From the NCBI GenBank assembly GCA_016215555.1, contig JACRJC010000063.1, positions 1-64,000 on the forward strand: DNA of 64,000 bases, given 5' to 3'. Source of the DNA: Rhodospirillales bacterium. Lineage in GTDB: Bacteria; Pseudomonadota; Alphaproteobacteria; Rhodospirillales; WMHbin7. The translations under genes were made by a program, and so were the position numbers. This document shows, one piece after another, positions 1 through 10,488 of this stretch; positions within the stretch are counted from its first letter, which is position 1; every line of letters starts with the position of its first letter. The notes beneath the pieces are model-generated. The model was not told the DNA's origin, searched no databases, and saw only the letters and a list, made by a program, of their open reading frames with translations.

Positions 1-63
1 AACCCGTGCCTCAAGATGGACATAACTGAAAAGGCTGCCGCTTTGCTGATCCGATCCGCGCAT
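1..63 (-). CDS. IS5-family transposase, N-terminal fragment (cut by window edge)
   Basis: Twenty-one codons are visible, starting MRGSDQQSGSLFSYVHLEAR. The pattern MRG-S/A-D followed by LFSYV and LE-R is the usual N-terminus of one group of IS5-type DDE transposases, in which it is followed by a conserved HPLR stretch; that part is outside the window. Recognition rests on this short pattern only, so the exact IS group is uncertain and it cannot be said whether the gene is intact. Confidence 0.55.
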   Translation of the reverse strand, partial: MRGSDQQSGSLFSYVHLEARV

Positions 64-137
64 CTCAAAACCCCATGGCCGTTCCAAAAAGTGAATCACG
101 ACCAGGGCTTCAATGCGAGGCGTTTTTCAGCAGCCTG
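1..137 (-). mobile_element. End of an IS5-type insertion sequence, running off the left edge
   Basis: The minus strand carries the first codons of a transposase (63 down to 1) preceded by about 74 nt that starts with GGCTGCTGAAAAACG at about position 135, which looks like an IS terminal inverted repeat. It abuts a truncated regulator gene, so the element seems to have inserted into that gene. The other end lies outside the window, so length, target duplication and family cannot be confirmed. The outer boundary is an estimate from where the regulator's protein similarity stops. Confidence 0.55.
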
Positions 138-307
138 ATAGTCCATGAGGGTCATGTTCTCATCGTTCAGTAACTGGGCGAGGCTGTTCAGCGACGGCAG
201 CCAGACCGTGGGTTCTTTCTTGCCTCGCTTGGCCTGGCCTCTGGCAGCGCCAGCAGCCGGGTCTTGGCTTCCTCGTGGCTTCGAATGCCGCTGCGCAGCA
301 TTTTCAT
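138..307 (-). pseudogene. COG4190-type MarR-like transcriptional regulator, frameshifted and truncated by the IS
   Basis: Starting from the ATG at 307 the frame reads MKMLRSGIRSHEEAKTRLLA, then a one-base frameshift near 245 is needed to continue as RGQAKRGKKEPTVWLPSLNS and AQLLNDENMTLM. These blocks (EPxVWxxSLxSLAxxLxDEN) are typical of small predicted regulators of about 120-140 residues, often found as antitoxin-like partners. The winged-helix part that should follow is missing and is replaced by the IS end. The gene is therefore dead twice over: frameshift and disruption. No toxin partner is seen in the next 40 bases before the convergent ABC-F gene. Confidence 0.6.
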
Positions 308-345
308 AGAAAAAAACATGCCATGTTAATGTTGCAAGAGGGCGC

Positions 346-2229
346 TTAAGAGGCCTCCCCCACCTCTAAAGCCTCATGCGCCTCTAGCCACACAAGCTCG
401 GCGGCTTCCAGGTCGCGGTCCACGGCGCCGATATCCAGGCGCAGTTTGGTCACCATTTCCGGTGGGCCATCGTATAATTTCGGGTCGGCCAACTTGGCTT
501 CCAGCGCCGATTTCTTGTCGTGCAGTTTCGCCAGCAACGCGTCGGCATCCTTGGCCGCCTTGCGCAAGGGTGCTTGCTTGGCTCGCATCTCGGCGGCATT
601 GCGCCGTTCATCCTTGCGCGAGGGCTGGCTTTGCAGGGCGGGCGAATTCGAAGAAGCCGCCGAGCGCCGGTTCTCGGCCAAGAGGGCGCGATAGTCATCC
701 AGATCGCCCTCGAAGGGGGTAACCGTGCCGTCGCCGACGCGCCATAATTTGTCGCAGGCCAGTTCGATCAGATGGGCGTCGTGACTGACGATCACCACCG
801 CGCCGTCGAAGGCGTTGAGGGCCTGGACCAAGGCCTCGCGGGCGTCGATATCCAGATGGTTGGTGGGTTCGTCCAGCACCATCAGCGAGGGTGCTTCGCG
901 GCACATCAGGGCGAACAGCAGCCTTGCCTTCTCGCCGCCCGACAGATTGGCGACCTTGGTTCCCACATGGTCGGCGGTGAAGCCGAAACAGGCCAGGTGG
1001 TTGCGCATCTTTTCCACGGTCAATTGCGGGGCCAGGGTCTGCATATGGCCAAGCGGCGTGTCGCCCAAGTTCAATTCGTCGGCCTGGTCCTGCGCGAAAT
1101 AGCCGACGCGCAGCTTGCCGGGTTTGGTGACGTTGCCCGACTGCGCGGCCAGCCGTCCGGCCAGCAAACGGGCCAGCGTCGTCTTGCCGTTGCCGTTGGG
1201 GCCAAGAAGGGCGATGCGGTCGTCGGGGTCGAGACGCAGATTCAATTTGCGCAGCACCGGCTTGTCTTGCACATAGCCGACGGCCACGTCATCCAGCGCG
1301 ATCAGGGGCGGCGAAAATTCCCCGGGCGTCGGAAAGTCGAAGCTGATCGGCTGGTCTTCCACCACCGGCACCGCCAGCTCCATCTTTTCCAGCATCTTCA
1401 AGCGGCTTTGCGCCTGTCTGGCCTTGGTCGCTTTTGATCGGAAGCGATCGACGAAGGATTGGATATGGCGGCGCTGTTCCATCTGCTTCGTATAGGCCTT
1501 GGCCTGCAGATCCAACCGCTCGCGCCTGGTCTGTTCGAAGCGGCTGAAATTGCCCTGATAGGCGTTCAGCTTGTTTCCCTCGATATGGGCGATGCGGTTG
1601 GCCACGGCGTTCAGCAGATCGCGGTCATGGCTGATCATCACCATCGTGCCCTGCCAATTGGCCAGATGGGTGGTCAGCCACAGCACGGCCTCGAGATCGA
1701 GATGGTTGGTGGGCTCATCCAGCAGCAGCAGATCGGGCTTGGTGAACAGCGTGCGGGCCAGGGCGACGCGCATGCGCCAGCCGCCCGAGAATTCGCGAAT
1801 GGGGCGTGACTGCGCCTCGGCATCGAAGCCAAGCCCGGCCAGAATGCTGCCGGCGCGCGATGGCGCTCCATGGGCGTCGATATCGGTCAGGCGCTGATGG
1901 ATGTCGGCGATGCGGTGGCCGTCCGTCGCCGTCTCGGCCTCGGCCAATAGTTGCGTGCGTTCGCTGTCGGCTTCCAGCACGATCTCGAGCGGCGTCGCCT
2001 CGCCCGAGGGCATGTCCTGCGCCACATGCCCCACCCGAATGCGTGGGCGCAAATTCACCTCGCCGCCATCGGGATGGATCTCGCCTAGAATAAGTCTGAA
2101 CAGCGTCGTCTTGCCCGAGCCGTTGCGTCCGATCAGGCCCAAATGCTGGCCTTCGGGCACATGCAAGGTGGCGCCGGCGAACAAGGTCCGCCCTCCTTGA
2201 CGAAAGGTAAGATCGTTAATGTGCAACAT
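346..2229 (-). CDS. ABC-F family ATPase (YheS/Uup-like ribosome-associated protein)
   Basis: A soluble protein of 627 residues with two ABC domains and no membrane segments, the hallmark of ABC-F proteins, which act on the ribosome rather than as transporters. Domain 1 has Walker A GRNGSGKTT near residue 35, signature FSGGWRMR and Walker B LLLLDEPTNHLD; domain 2 has GPNGNGKTT, LSGGEKARL and MVLDEPTNHLD. A charged linker rich in K, R and Q joins them, and the C-terminal 90 residues are coiled-coil like (KDADALLAKLHDKKSALEAK). I chose the ATG at 2229 (MLHINDLTF) because the domain begins there; an in-frame GTG lies six codons upstream. It is divergent from ndk. Which ABC-F subgroup it belongs to is not settled; the layout fits YheS best. 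Confidence 0.9.
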   Translation of the reverse strand: MLHINDLTFRQGGRTLFAGATLHVPEGQHLGLIGRNGSGKTTLFRLILGEIHPDGGEVNLRPRIRVGHVAQDMPSGEATPLEIVLEADSERTQLLAEAETATDGHRIADIHQRLTDIDAHGAPSRAGSILAGLGFDAEAQSRPIREFSGGWRMRVALARTLFTKPDLLLLDEPTNHLDLEAVLWLTTHLANWQGTMVMISHDRDLLNAVANRIAHIEGNKLNAYQGNFSRFEQTRRERLDLQAKAYTKQMEQRRHIQSFVDRFRSKATKARQAQSRLKMLEKMELAVPVVEDQPISFDFPTPGEFSPPLIALDDVAVGYVQDKPVLRKLNLRLDPDDRIALLGPNGNGKTTLARLLAGRLAAQSGNVTKPGKLRVGYFAQDQADELNLGDTPLGHMQTLAPQLTVEKMRNHLACFGFTADHVGTKVANLSGGEKARLLFALMCREAPSLMVLDEPTNHLDIDAREALVQALNAFDGAVVIVSHDAHLIELACDKLWRVGDGTVTPFEGDLDDYRALLAENRRSAASSNSPALQSQPSRKDERRNAAEMRAKQAPLRKAAKDADALLAKLHDKKSALEAKLADPKLYDGPPEMVTKLRLDIGAVDRDLEAAELVWLEAHEALEVGEAS

Positions 2230-2352
2230 GGTTGGGGGGTTTAACACGTTAACAATTAAAGCGCCATTGCTTGGCGTTTAAATTAGGGCTATAACCCCGC
2301 CCGCCCCGGGGGGAGCCCTGGGCGAGAGGGTCAACAACCAAGGACATCTAAG

Positions 2353-2775
2353 ATGGCCATCGAACGTACGCTGTCGATCATCAAGCCGGACGCCACGCGC
2401 CGGAACCTCACGGGCAAGATCAACGCCCGCTTCGAGGAAGCTGGCTTGCGGATCGTCGCACAAAAGCGCATTCAACTGACGCTCTCGCAGGCGCAGGGTT
2501 TCTACGCCGTCCATGCCGAGCGCTCGTTCTTCAACGATCTGTGCGCTTTCATGACCTCGGGCCCTGTTGTCGTGCAGGCGCTGGAAGGCGAGAACGCCGT
2601 GGTCCGCAATCGCGAGATCATGGGGGCGACCAACCCCAACAACGCCGAACCCGGCACCATCCGCCGCGACTTCGCGGAATCGATCGAAGCCAATTCGGTC
2701 CACGGTTCGGACAGTGTGGAAAACGCCGCCAAGGAAGTGTCCTACTTCTTCTCGGCCATCGAGATCGTCGGCTGA
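2353..2775 (+). CDS. ndk: Nucleoside diphosphate kinase
   Basis: Transfers the gamma phosphate between nucleoside tri- and diphosphates through a phosphohistidine. The 140-residue length is standard. It starts [13 protein letters not shown], the usual NDK N-terminus, and carries the active-site block NSVHGSDS around residue 117, where the histidine is phosphorylated. GTIRRDFA and NxxHGSDS nucleotide-contact residues are present. A purine-rich AAGGA lies about 9 nt before the start. It is a single gene, followed directly by a strong terminator. Confidence 0.98.
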   Translation: MAIERTLSIIKPDATRRNLTGKINARFEEAGLRIVAQKRIQLTLSQAQGFYAVHAERSFFNDLCAFMTSGPVVVQALEGENAVVRNREIMGATNPNNAEPGTIRRDFAESIEANSVHGSDSVENAAKEVSYFFSAIEIVG

Positions 2776-2797
2776 ATTCTGCCCGCTATCGAATGAC

Positions 2798-2827
2798 AAA
2801 CAGCCCCGGCCAAAACCGGGGCTGTTT
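2798..2827 (+). terminator. Rho-independent terminator after ndk
   Basis: A perfect 12-bp inverted repeat, AAACAGCCCCGG (2798-2809) and CCGGGGCTGTTT (2816-2827), with a six-base loop CCAAAA. The stem ends in an A-tract on one side and a T-tract on the other, so it can work in both directions: for ndk on the plus strand and possibly for the convergent acyl-CoA synthetase on the minus strand. Confidence 0.9.
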
Positions 2828-2926
2828 GCTTATTGACCGCAGTGTCCGCAGAGTTTCGCCGTGGTTGCGCAGATTGGCACTGCCACTGCGATCTCTCAGC
2901 GTCCTCTGCGGTTGATCTCACTCTTC

Positions 2927-4744
2927 CTACTCATACAGCGCTTCCAGCCTGGCGCCCCACTGGCCGCGGATGACGTGGCGGCGTATCTTCATGGTCGGCG
3001 TCATCATTTCGTTGTCCACCGAGAAGGCTTCGGGCACCAGCACGAAGCGGCGCACCTTCTCGATGTTGGAGAGGTTCTTGTTGACGCGCTCGAAGGCCTT
3101 CAAGATCGCCTTGTGGAAGGCCGGGGCGCCGCACAGCGCCTCCATCGAGAAGGGGATATTGTTCTCGGCGGCCCAGCTTTTGGCGAATTCCTCGTCGGGC
3201 ACCGCCAGCGCCACCAGATGCGGGCGCTTGTCGCCATGCACCATCGCCTGGGCGATTTCCGGCTCCAGCGTCAGCAGGCCCTCGATGCGCTGGGGCGAAA
3301 TATTGTCGCCGCCCGAATTGACGATGATGTCCTTCTTGCGGTCGGTGATCTGCAGATAGCCTTCCTTGTCGAACTGGCCGATGTCGCCGGTATGCAGCCA
3401 GCCTTCTTTCAAGACCAGGGCGGTGATTTCGGGATGGTTCCAATAGCCCTGCATCAGCAACTCGCCCCGGACCAGGATTTCGCCGTCCTCGGCGATCCGC
3501 ACTTCGGTATGGGCAATGGGCGGCCCCACGGTATGCAGCTTGGCCTGCAGGGGCGTGTTGCAGGAGATGACGGGGGCGGATTCGGTCTGGCCATAGCCTT
3601 GCAGCAGGCGCAGGCCAAGCGCCGTGAAGAACAGGCCGACGTCGTAATTCAAGGGCGCTCCGCCCGAGACCAGCGCCTTCAAGCGTCCGCCGAAACGGGC
3701 GCGAACCTTGTCGCGGACCAGGCGCTCCAGGATCGCGTTTTGCAGACGCTCGAACAGCGACAGCGAGCCCGGTTTCTCGTAGACCTTGCCGCCCAGTTCC
3801 AGCGCCTTCATGAACAGCGTCTTTTTCAGGCCGCCGGTGCGCTCGACGCCCTTTAAGATTCGCGCGCGCATGTTTTCGTAAAGCCTGGGCACGGCGGTCA
3901 TGATGGTCGGTCTGGCCTCGACCATATTGTCGCCAAGCTTCTCGACCCCTTCCGCGAAATAGATTTCGGCGCCGATGGCCATGGGGAACATCAGCCCCGC
4001 CGTGTGTTCGTAGGAATGCGAGAGCGGCAGGAAGGACAGGAACACCTCGTCCTTCAGGCCCAGGCTTTCCAGAAGGATGCGCGCTCCCTCGACATTATGC
4101 AGCAATGCGCCGTGCGACAGCATGACGCCCTTGGGCACGCCGCCGGTGCCAGACGTGTAGATCAGGCAGGCGGTGTCGGTGCGTTCCAGGGCCGGGACGT
4201 CCTGGTCGGCGAAGGCCTGGCCCATCTCCAGCGCGTCCTGCCAGCGGATGATGTCGATGCCAGGATTTTGCTCGAGCTCGAAAGGGTCGATGGCGACGAT
4301 CTTGGGCTGGTGGCGGGTCGATAGGGCCGCCTTCAGCACGCGTTCGGTCAGTTGCGGCGTGGAAACGATGACCAGCCTGGCCCCGCTGTCGTTCAGCACA
4401 TGCGCGTGATCGGCGACGGTGTTGGTGACATAGGCCGGTACCGAAATGGCGCCCGCCGTCATGATCGCCATGTCGGCCACGAACCATTCGGGGCGGCTTT
4501 CCGAGACCAGCATCACCCGGTCGCCGGGCTCGACGCCCAGAGCCAGCAGTGCCCGGGCCAGCTGATCGACTTCGCCCTCGGCCTCGCGCCAGGACATGGG
4601 CCGCCAGGCCCCCATTCGTTTGGCCCACAAGAAGGGCTTGTCTCCCAACAGCTTGGCCTGGGCATCGAAGAGTTGCGGCAGCGATGGGCAGGCCATCAGA
4701 TCCAGTGCCACGGAAGCGTTCCCCTTTGTCATTGACAGTTTCAT
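2927..4744 (-). CDS. Long-chain acyl-CoA synthetase (AMP-forming)
   Basis: Activates fatty acids to acyl-CoA through an acyl-adenylate. About 605 residues with the AMP-binding motif YTSGTGGVPKGV near residue 190, the A5-like block QGYGQTESAPVI, the HTGDIGQFDKEGYLQITDRK block (hinge) and the C-terminal lysine region ending TPTMKIRRHVI. This is the length and layout of FAA1/FadD15-type long-chain ligases that lack membrane segments. The start is uncertain: ATG at 4744 is used, but ATG at 4729 is also possible, and no good ribosome binding site is seen. It is divergent from pepF, with only about 40 bases between the two starts. Substrate chain length cannot be told from the sequence. Confidence 0.88.
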   Translation of the reverse strand: MKLSMTKGNASVALDLMACPSLPQLFDAQAKLLGDKPFLWAKRMGAWRPMSWREAEGEVDQLARALLALGVEPGDRVMLVSESRPEWFVADMAIMTAGAISVPAYVTNTVADHAHVLNDSGARLVIVSTPQLTERVLKAALSTRHQPKIVAIDPFELEQNPGIDIIRWQDALEMGQAFADQDVPALERTDTACLIYTSGTGGVPKGVMLSHGALLHNVEGARILLESLGLKDEVFLSFLPLSHSYEHTAGLMFPMAIGAEIYFAEGVEKLGDNMVEARPTIMTAVPRLYENMRARILKGVERTGGLKKTLFMKALELGGKVYEKPGSLSLFERLQNAILERLVRDKVRARFGGRLKALVSGGAPLNYDVGLFFTALGLRLLQGYGQTESAPVISCNTPLQAKLHTVGPPIAHTEVRIAEDGEILVRGELLMQGYWNHPEITALVLKEGWLHTGDIGQFDKEGYLQITDRKKDIIVNSGGDNISPQRIEGLLTLEPEIAQAMVHGDKRPHLVALAVPDEEFAKSWAAENNIPFSMEALCGAPAFHKAILKAFERVNKNLSNIEKVRRFVLVPEAFSVDNEMMTPTMKIRRHVIRGQWGARLEALYE

Positions 4745-4786
4745 GTCACGATACCCATATGCGCTTTGTACGCAAGGAGAAGATAC

Positions 4787-6574
4787 ATGACTCATATGCC
4801 GGCCGGCGATCTGGCCCCCCCCCTGCCCGAATGGGATCTGGCCGACCTGTATCGGGGGCCTGACGCTCCCGAGATCGAGCGCGATCTGGCTTGGACCATG
4901 GGCGAGGCCAAGCGCCTGGAAGCCGAGATCAAGGGCCGCATCGGCCAGTTGCCGGGGGCCGAGTTCGGGGCCGCCATCGAACGTTTCGAGCGTATCTACG
5001 AAATTCTGGGCAAGATCCTAAGTTACGCCCAGTTGCTGCATGCCGCCGATGTCGCCGATCCCGAGCGCGGGCGATTCAGCCAGACCATGCAGGAGCGCGC
5101 CACCGACATCTCGACCCACACCCTGTTCTTCTCGCTGGAGATCAACCGGCTGGATGACGATCTGCTGGCCGACAAGCTGACGGACCCCAGGGCGGCGCGC
5201 TACGCCCCCTGGCTGCGCGATCTGCGCGTCTTCAGGCCGCACCAATTGTCCGACGATCTGGAGCGGCTGCTGCACGAAAAGGAAGTGGCGGGCCGTTCGG
5301 CCTGGATGCGCCTGTTCGACGAAACCATGGCCCGGCTCAAATTTCCCATCGAGGGAAGGGAGATGTCGATCACCGAGGCCACCGATCTGTTGTCCGACCC
5401 CGACCGTGCACGCCGCCAAGAAGCGGGCCAGGCCATCGGCAAGGTGCTGGGCGAACAGACGCATGTCTTCTCGCTGATCACCAATGTGCTGGCCAAGGAC
5501 AAGGCGATCGAGGATTCCTGGCGTAAATATCCGCATCCGGTCAGTGCGCGCAATCTGTCAAATCAGGTCGAGGACGAGGTGGTCGATGCCCTGGTCTCGG
5601 CGGTCAAGGGGGCCTGGGATCAACTGGCGCACCGCTATTACCGCATCAAGGCCGGGTGGATGGGCCTGGACCATATGGACTACTTCGACCGCAACGCGCC
5701 CTTGCCCGGCGATCTGGACCGGCGCTATGGCTGGCCCGAGGCGGTGGAGCTGGTGCTGTCGGCTTATGGACGTTTTTCGCCGGAACTGGCCAGGGTCGGA
5801 CAGAATTTCTTCGATCATCCCTGGATCGATGCCGGTATCCGCCCCGGCAAGGCGCCGGGCGCTTTCGCCCATCCCACCGTGCCCTGCTCGCATCCCTATC
5901 TGCTGGTCAATTTCATGGGCCGGGCTCGCGACGTCATGACGCTGGCCCATGAATTGGGGCACGGCGTGCATCAGGTGCTGGCCGGCGCGCAAGGACCGTT
6001 ATTGTCGGAAACCCCGCTGACCCTGGCCGAAACCGCTTCGGTCTTCGGCGAGATGCTGGTTTTCCGCGCCATGCTGGAGGATGAAACGGATCCCAAGAAC
6101 CGGCGCGTGCTGCTGGCCGGCAAGGTCGAGGACATGCTGAACACCGTGGTGCGCCAGGTCGCTTTCTACGAATTCGAGCACCGCGTCCATTCCGAGCGAC
6201 GCATGGGCGAAATCGGACCCGAACGCTTGGGCGACATGTGGCTTGACGTGCAGCGGGAAAGCCTGGGACCGGCCTTCAAATTCTCGGACGAGTACCGGCA
6301 TTTCTGGTCCTACATTCCGCACTTCGTCCATACGCCCTTCTATGTCTACGCCTATGCCTTCGGCGATTGCCTGGTCAATTCGCTCTATGAAAGCTATCGC
6401 CAGGGCCTGCCCGGTTTCGAGGCTCATTATCTCGACATGCTGAAGGCGGGCGGAACGTTAAGGCACAAGGATCTTCTGAAGCCCTTCGGCCTCGACGCCT
6501 CGAATCCCGCCTTCTGGCGCCAGGGCTTGGACGTCATCACCGGCTTCATCGACGAGTTGGAAAAGATGGGGTGA
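4787..6574 (+). CDS. pepF: Oligoendopeptidase F (M3 family metallopeptidase)
   Basis: A cytoplasmic zinc peptidase that cuts short peptides. The 595-residue protein carries the gluzincin motif HELGHGVHQ near residue 388, with the third zinc ligand expected in the ETASVFGE block that follows about 30 residues later. N-terminal helices and the lack of a signal peptide are as in the PepF/M3B clade. The start at 4787 is set by AAGGAGA at 4774-4780, six bases upstream. It stands alone, followed by a 336-base non-coding stretch holding a dispersed repeat. Confidence 0.95.
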   Translation: MTHMPAGDLAPPLPEWDLADLYRGPDAPEIERDLAWTMGEAKRLEAEIKGRIGQLPGAEFGAAIERFERIYEILGKILSYAQLLHAADVADPERGRFSQTMQERATDISTHTLFFSLEINRLDDDLLADKLTDPRAARYAPWLRDLRVFRPHQLSDDLERLLHEKEVAGRSAWMRLFDETMARLKFPIEGREMSITEATDLLSDPDRARRQEAGQAIGKVLGEQTHVFSLITNVLAKDKAIEDSWRKYPHPVSARNLSNQVEDEVVDALVSAVKGAWDQLAHRYYRIKAGWMGLDHMDYFDRNAPLPGDLDRRYGWPEAVELVLSAYGRFSPELARVGQNFFDHPWIDAGIRPGKAPGAFAHPTVPCSHPYLLVNFMGRARDVMTLAHELGHGVHQVLAGAQGPLLSETPLTLAETASVFGEMLVFRAMLEDETDPKNRRVLLAGKVEDMLNTVVRQVAFYEFEHRVHSERRMGEIGPERLGDMWLDVQRESLGPAFKFSDEYRHFWSYIPHFVHTPFYVYAYAFGDCLVNSLYESYRQGLPGFEAHYLDMLKAGGTLRHKDLLKPFGLDASNPAFWRQGLDVITGFIDELEKMG

Positions 6575-6609
6575 GTTAAGCGTCCCATTTTTAGGGCTTG
6601 AAAAGGACA

Positions 6610-6742
6610 CCTCATCCTGAGGAGGGCCGAAGGCCCGTCTCGAAGGATGATGAAGTCCCTGAGCGACTGCCTTGATGCTTGGAAAGGACTCATTATCCGC
6701 TTTCGCCCCATCTTTCGAGACGCTTCGCTCCTCAAGATGAGG
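6610..6742. repeat. Dispersed palindromic repeat, inverted pair (locus 1)
   Basis: The gap between pepF and the ABC1 kinase (6575-6910) holds no gene. It contains the unit CCTCATCCTGAGGAG...GTCTCGAAGGATG at 6610-6650 and an inverted, diverged copy CATCTTTCGAGAC...CTCCTCAAGATGAGG at 6709-6742. The same unit recurs at 19654-19761. This sequence is a common intergenic repeat in alphaproteobacterial genomes. The remainder of the gap (6743-6910) shows nothing I can name. Confidence 0.8.
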
Positions 6743-6910
6743 CGCAAGAATGCAACAGCAGAATTAAACCGGAGTGAAGTGCGCTTGACGCGGGCATCCA
6801 CGCCTTTTTCTTTCCTGCCGGATGGATCGCCGGGTCGTGAAGTTTACCGCCGGGCTGGCCTGCAGCCAGACCCGGTGGCCCGGCGATGACGAAGAAAAGA
6901 GGGTGACGCA

Positions 6911-8227
6911 ATGCAAGACCGTGCTTCCCACCTTTCCGGCCGCGTCAAACGCTATGCCCAGGTCGGCAAAGCGATGGGCGGTCTGGCTCTGGGCGGATCG
7001 GGCGAGCGGGCCCGCAAATTGAAAGAGGCGCTGGGCGGTCTGAAGGGGCCGCTGATGAAGGTGGCGCAGATTCTGGCCACCATTCCCGAAGCGCTGCCCG
7101 AGGAATATGCCGCCGAACTGCGCCAGTTGCAGTCGAACGCGCCGCGGATGGGCTGGCCTTTCGTGAAACGGCGCATGGCCGGCGAGTTGGGGCCGGACTG
7201 GCGCGAAAAATTCGCCCGCTTCGAGCCCGAAGCCGCGCATGCCGCCTCGCTGGGCCAGGTCCACCGGGCGATCACCCATGACGGGCAGGAACTGGCGGTC
7301 AAGTTGCAATATCCGGGCATGGATTCGGTGGTCGAGGCCGACCTGCGGCAATTGAAGCTGATCTTCAGGCTGTTCAAGGCCTATGACGGCGCCATCGATC
7401 CGTCCGACATCCATGCCGAATTGGCCGAACGGCTGCATGAGGAATTGGACTATGTGCGCGAGGCGGCCAATATGCGCCTTTACGCCGCCATGCTGGCCGG
7501 CGAGGCGGGGGTGCGGGCGCCCGAAGCGCTGCCCGAGCTTTCGACGTCGCGCCTCTTGACCATGTCCTGGTTGGACGGGCGCCCGCTTCTGGACCTGACG
7601 GATGCCCCGCAGGAGATGCGCGATCAGGTGGCGGTCAATATGTTCCGGGCCTGGTATGTGCCCTTTTACCGCTATGGGGTCATCCATGGCGATCCGCATC
7701 TCGGCAATTACAAGGTCCGCCAAGACGGCAGGATCAATCTGCTCGACTTCGGCTGCATCCGGGTCTTTCGTCCCGGCTTCGTGCAAGGCGTTCTGGACCT
7801 GTATCGGGCCGTCGAAAGCGGCGATAGGGATCTGGCCGTCCATGCCTATCGGGCCTGGGGCTTCCAGGATCCCACCCCCGAGCTGATCGCGACCCTGAAT
7901 CGCTGGGCCTCCTTCCTGTTCGCCCCCTTGCTGGAAGACCGGCCCCGCCTGATCCAGGAAACCGGATCGCCCGGCGCCGCCGGCTATGACGTGATTTCCA
8001 AGGTTCGGGAGGAACTTGGCCGTTTGGGTGGGGTCCGCCCGCCCCGCGAATTCGTCCTCATGGACCGGGCCGCCATCGGGCTGGGCTCGGTCTTTTTGCA
8101 CTTGCGAGCCCAGGTCAACTGGCACCGTCTATTTCACAGTTTGATCGGCGATTTTAGCCCTGAAGCGCTTGAGAAACGCCAGGCGGCGGCGCTATGGGCG
8201 GCTGGTGTTGCACCCGCGAAAAAATGA
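6911..8227 (+). CDS. ABC1/UbiB-family atypical protein kinase-like protein
   Basis: The 438-residue protein has the ABC1 (ADCK) kinase-like fold: the KxGQ-type segment appears as LMKVAQILATIPEALPEEYA near residue 50, the A-rich loop as AAHAASLGQVHRA, the catalytic-type lysine in VKLQYPGM, the GDPHLGN loop and the metal-binding DFG in LLDFGCIRV. Family members support ubiquinone synthesis or lipid homeostasis as ATPases. It is not the ubi-operon UbiB: it lacks the two C-terminal membrane helices and its neighbours are unrelated. The normal KxGQ is replaced by KVAQ, a change seen in a subgroup of these proteins. Its start fits the purine-rich AGAGGGTGACGC just upstream. Confidence 0.85.
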   Translation: MQDRASHLSGRVKRYAQVGKAMGGLALGGSGERARKLKEALGGLKGPLMKVAQILATIPEALPEEYAAELRQLQSNAPRMGWPFVKRRMAGELGPDWREKFARFEPEAAHAASLGQVHRAITHDGQELAVKLQYPGMDSVVEADLRQLKLIFRLFKAYDGAIDPSDIHAELAERLHEELDYVREAANMRLYAAMLAGEAGVRAPEALPELSTSRLLTMSWLDGRPLLDLTDAPQEMRDQVAVNMFRAWYVPFYRYGVIHGDPHLGNYKVRQDGRINLLDFGCIRVFRPGFVQGVLDLYRAVESGDRDLAVHAYRAWGFQDPTPELIATLNRWASFLFAPLLEDRPRLIQETGSPGAAGYDVISKVREELGRLGGVRPPREFVLMDRAAIGLGSVFLHLRAQVNWHRLFHSLIGDFSPEALEKRQAAALWAAGVAPAKK

Positions 8228-8370
8228 CGAAGCATCGGCTTGCGTGGGCAGGATGAGTGTGGTAGACAAACCACGCGCTTGGGCAGGGCTGTTCCAAGCG
8301 GGTGGAACTTGTTTTGACAATTCAGGCCCTTGGATTTCTCCCTGGGCCCTTCTTCGAGGGCATCGAGCGC

Positions 8371-8933
8371 GTGTCTAGCGATTCATCCGGCGCATCCGGC
8401 CTTGCCGAACGATATGCTTCGGCGCTGTACCAGTTGGCCCAGGAGGGGAACAGCCTCGACCGGGTGGCTGGAGACCTCAAGGATCTCAAAGCCATGATCG
8501 CCGGGTCGGAAGATCTGCGCCGCTTTCTGAAGAACCCCATTCATTCCCGTCAGGAACACGAACAGGCGCTAAGCGCCCTGGCCGTCAAGGCCAGCTTCGA
8601 TTCGCTGACCCGCCGTTTCCTGGGGCTGGTCGCCAGATCGCGCCGCCAGGATGCGCTGCCCGGCATGGTCAACGCCTTTCTCGCCCGTCTGGCCAAAAGC
8701 CGCGGCGAGGTCACGGCCCATGTCAAGGCCGCTCAGCCTTTGTCCGATGCCCAGACCGCCGCCCTGAAGGCCGAACTGGCCAAGAGTGCCGGCGGCGGCA
8801 AGGTCGATCTCGATATTACCGTCGAGCCTGCGCTCCTGGGCGGCCTTGTGGTCCGTCTGGGTTCGCGCATGATCGACACGTCTCTGAAAACCAAGTTGCA
8901 AAACCTCAAGCTCGCTATGAAAGGGGTCGGGTA

Positions 8934-8934
<1 letters not shown>
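8371..8934 (+). CDS. atpH: ATP synthase F1 subunit delta
   Basis: Links the F1 head to the peripheral stalk. The 187-residue length and [16 protein letters not shown] at the N-terminus match OSCP/delta subunits; the C-terminal block [20 protein letters not shown] is diagnostic. I use the GTG at 8371, which gives the family's normal length; an upstream in-frame ATG at 8302 would add 23 residues with no family counterpart. A TTGACA hexamer at 8314-8319 may be part of the operon promoter, but no clear -10 is visible. First gene of atpHAGDC; its stop TAA overlaps the ATG of atpA by one base. Confidence 0.95.
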
Positions 8935-10463
<1,529 letters not shown>

Positions 10464-10488
10464 CCCAAGGGAAGAGAGCGGCTAGCCG

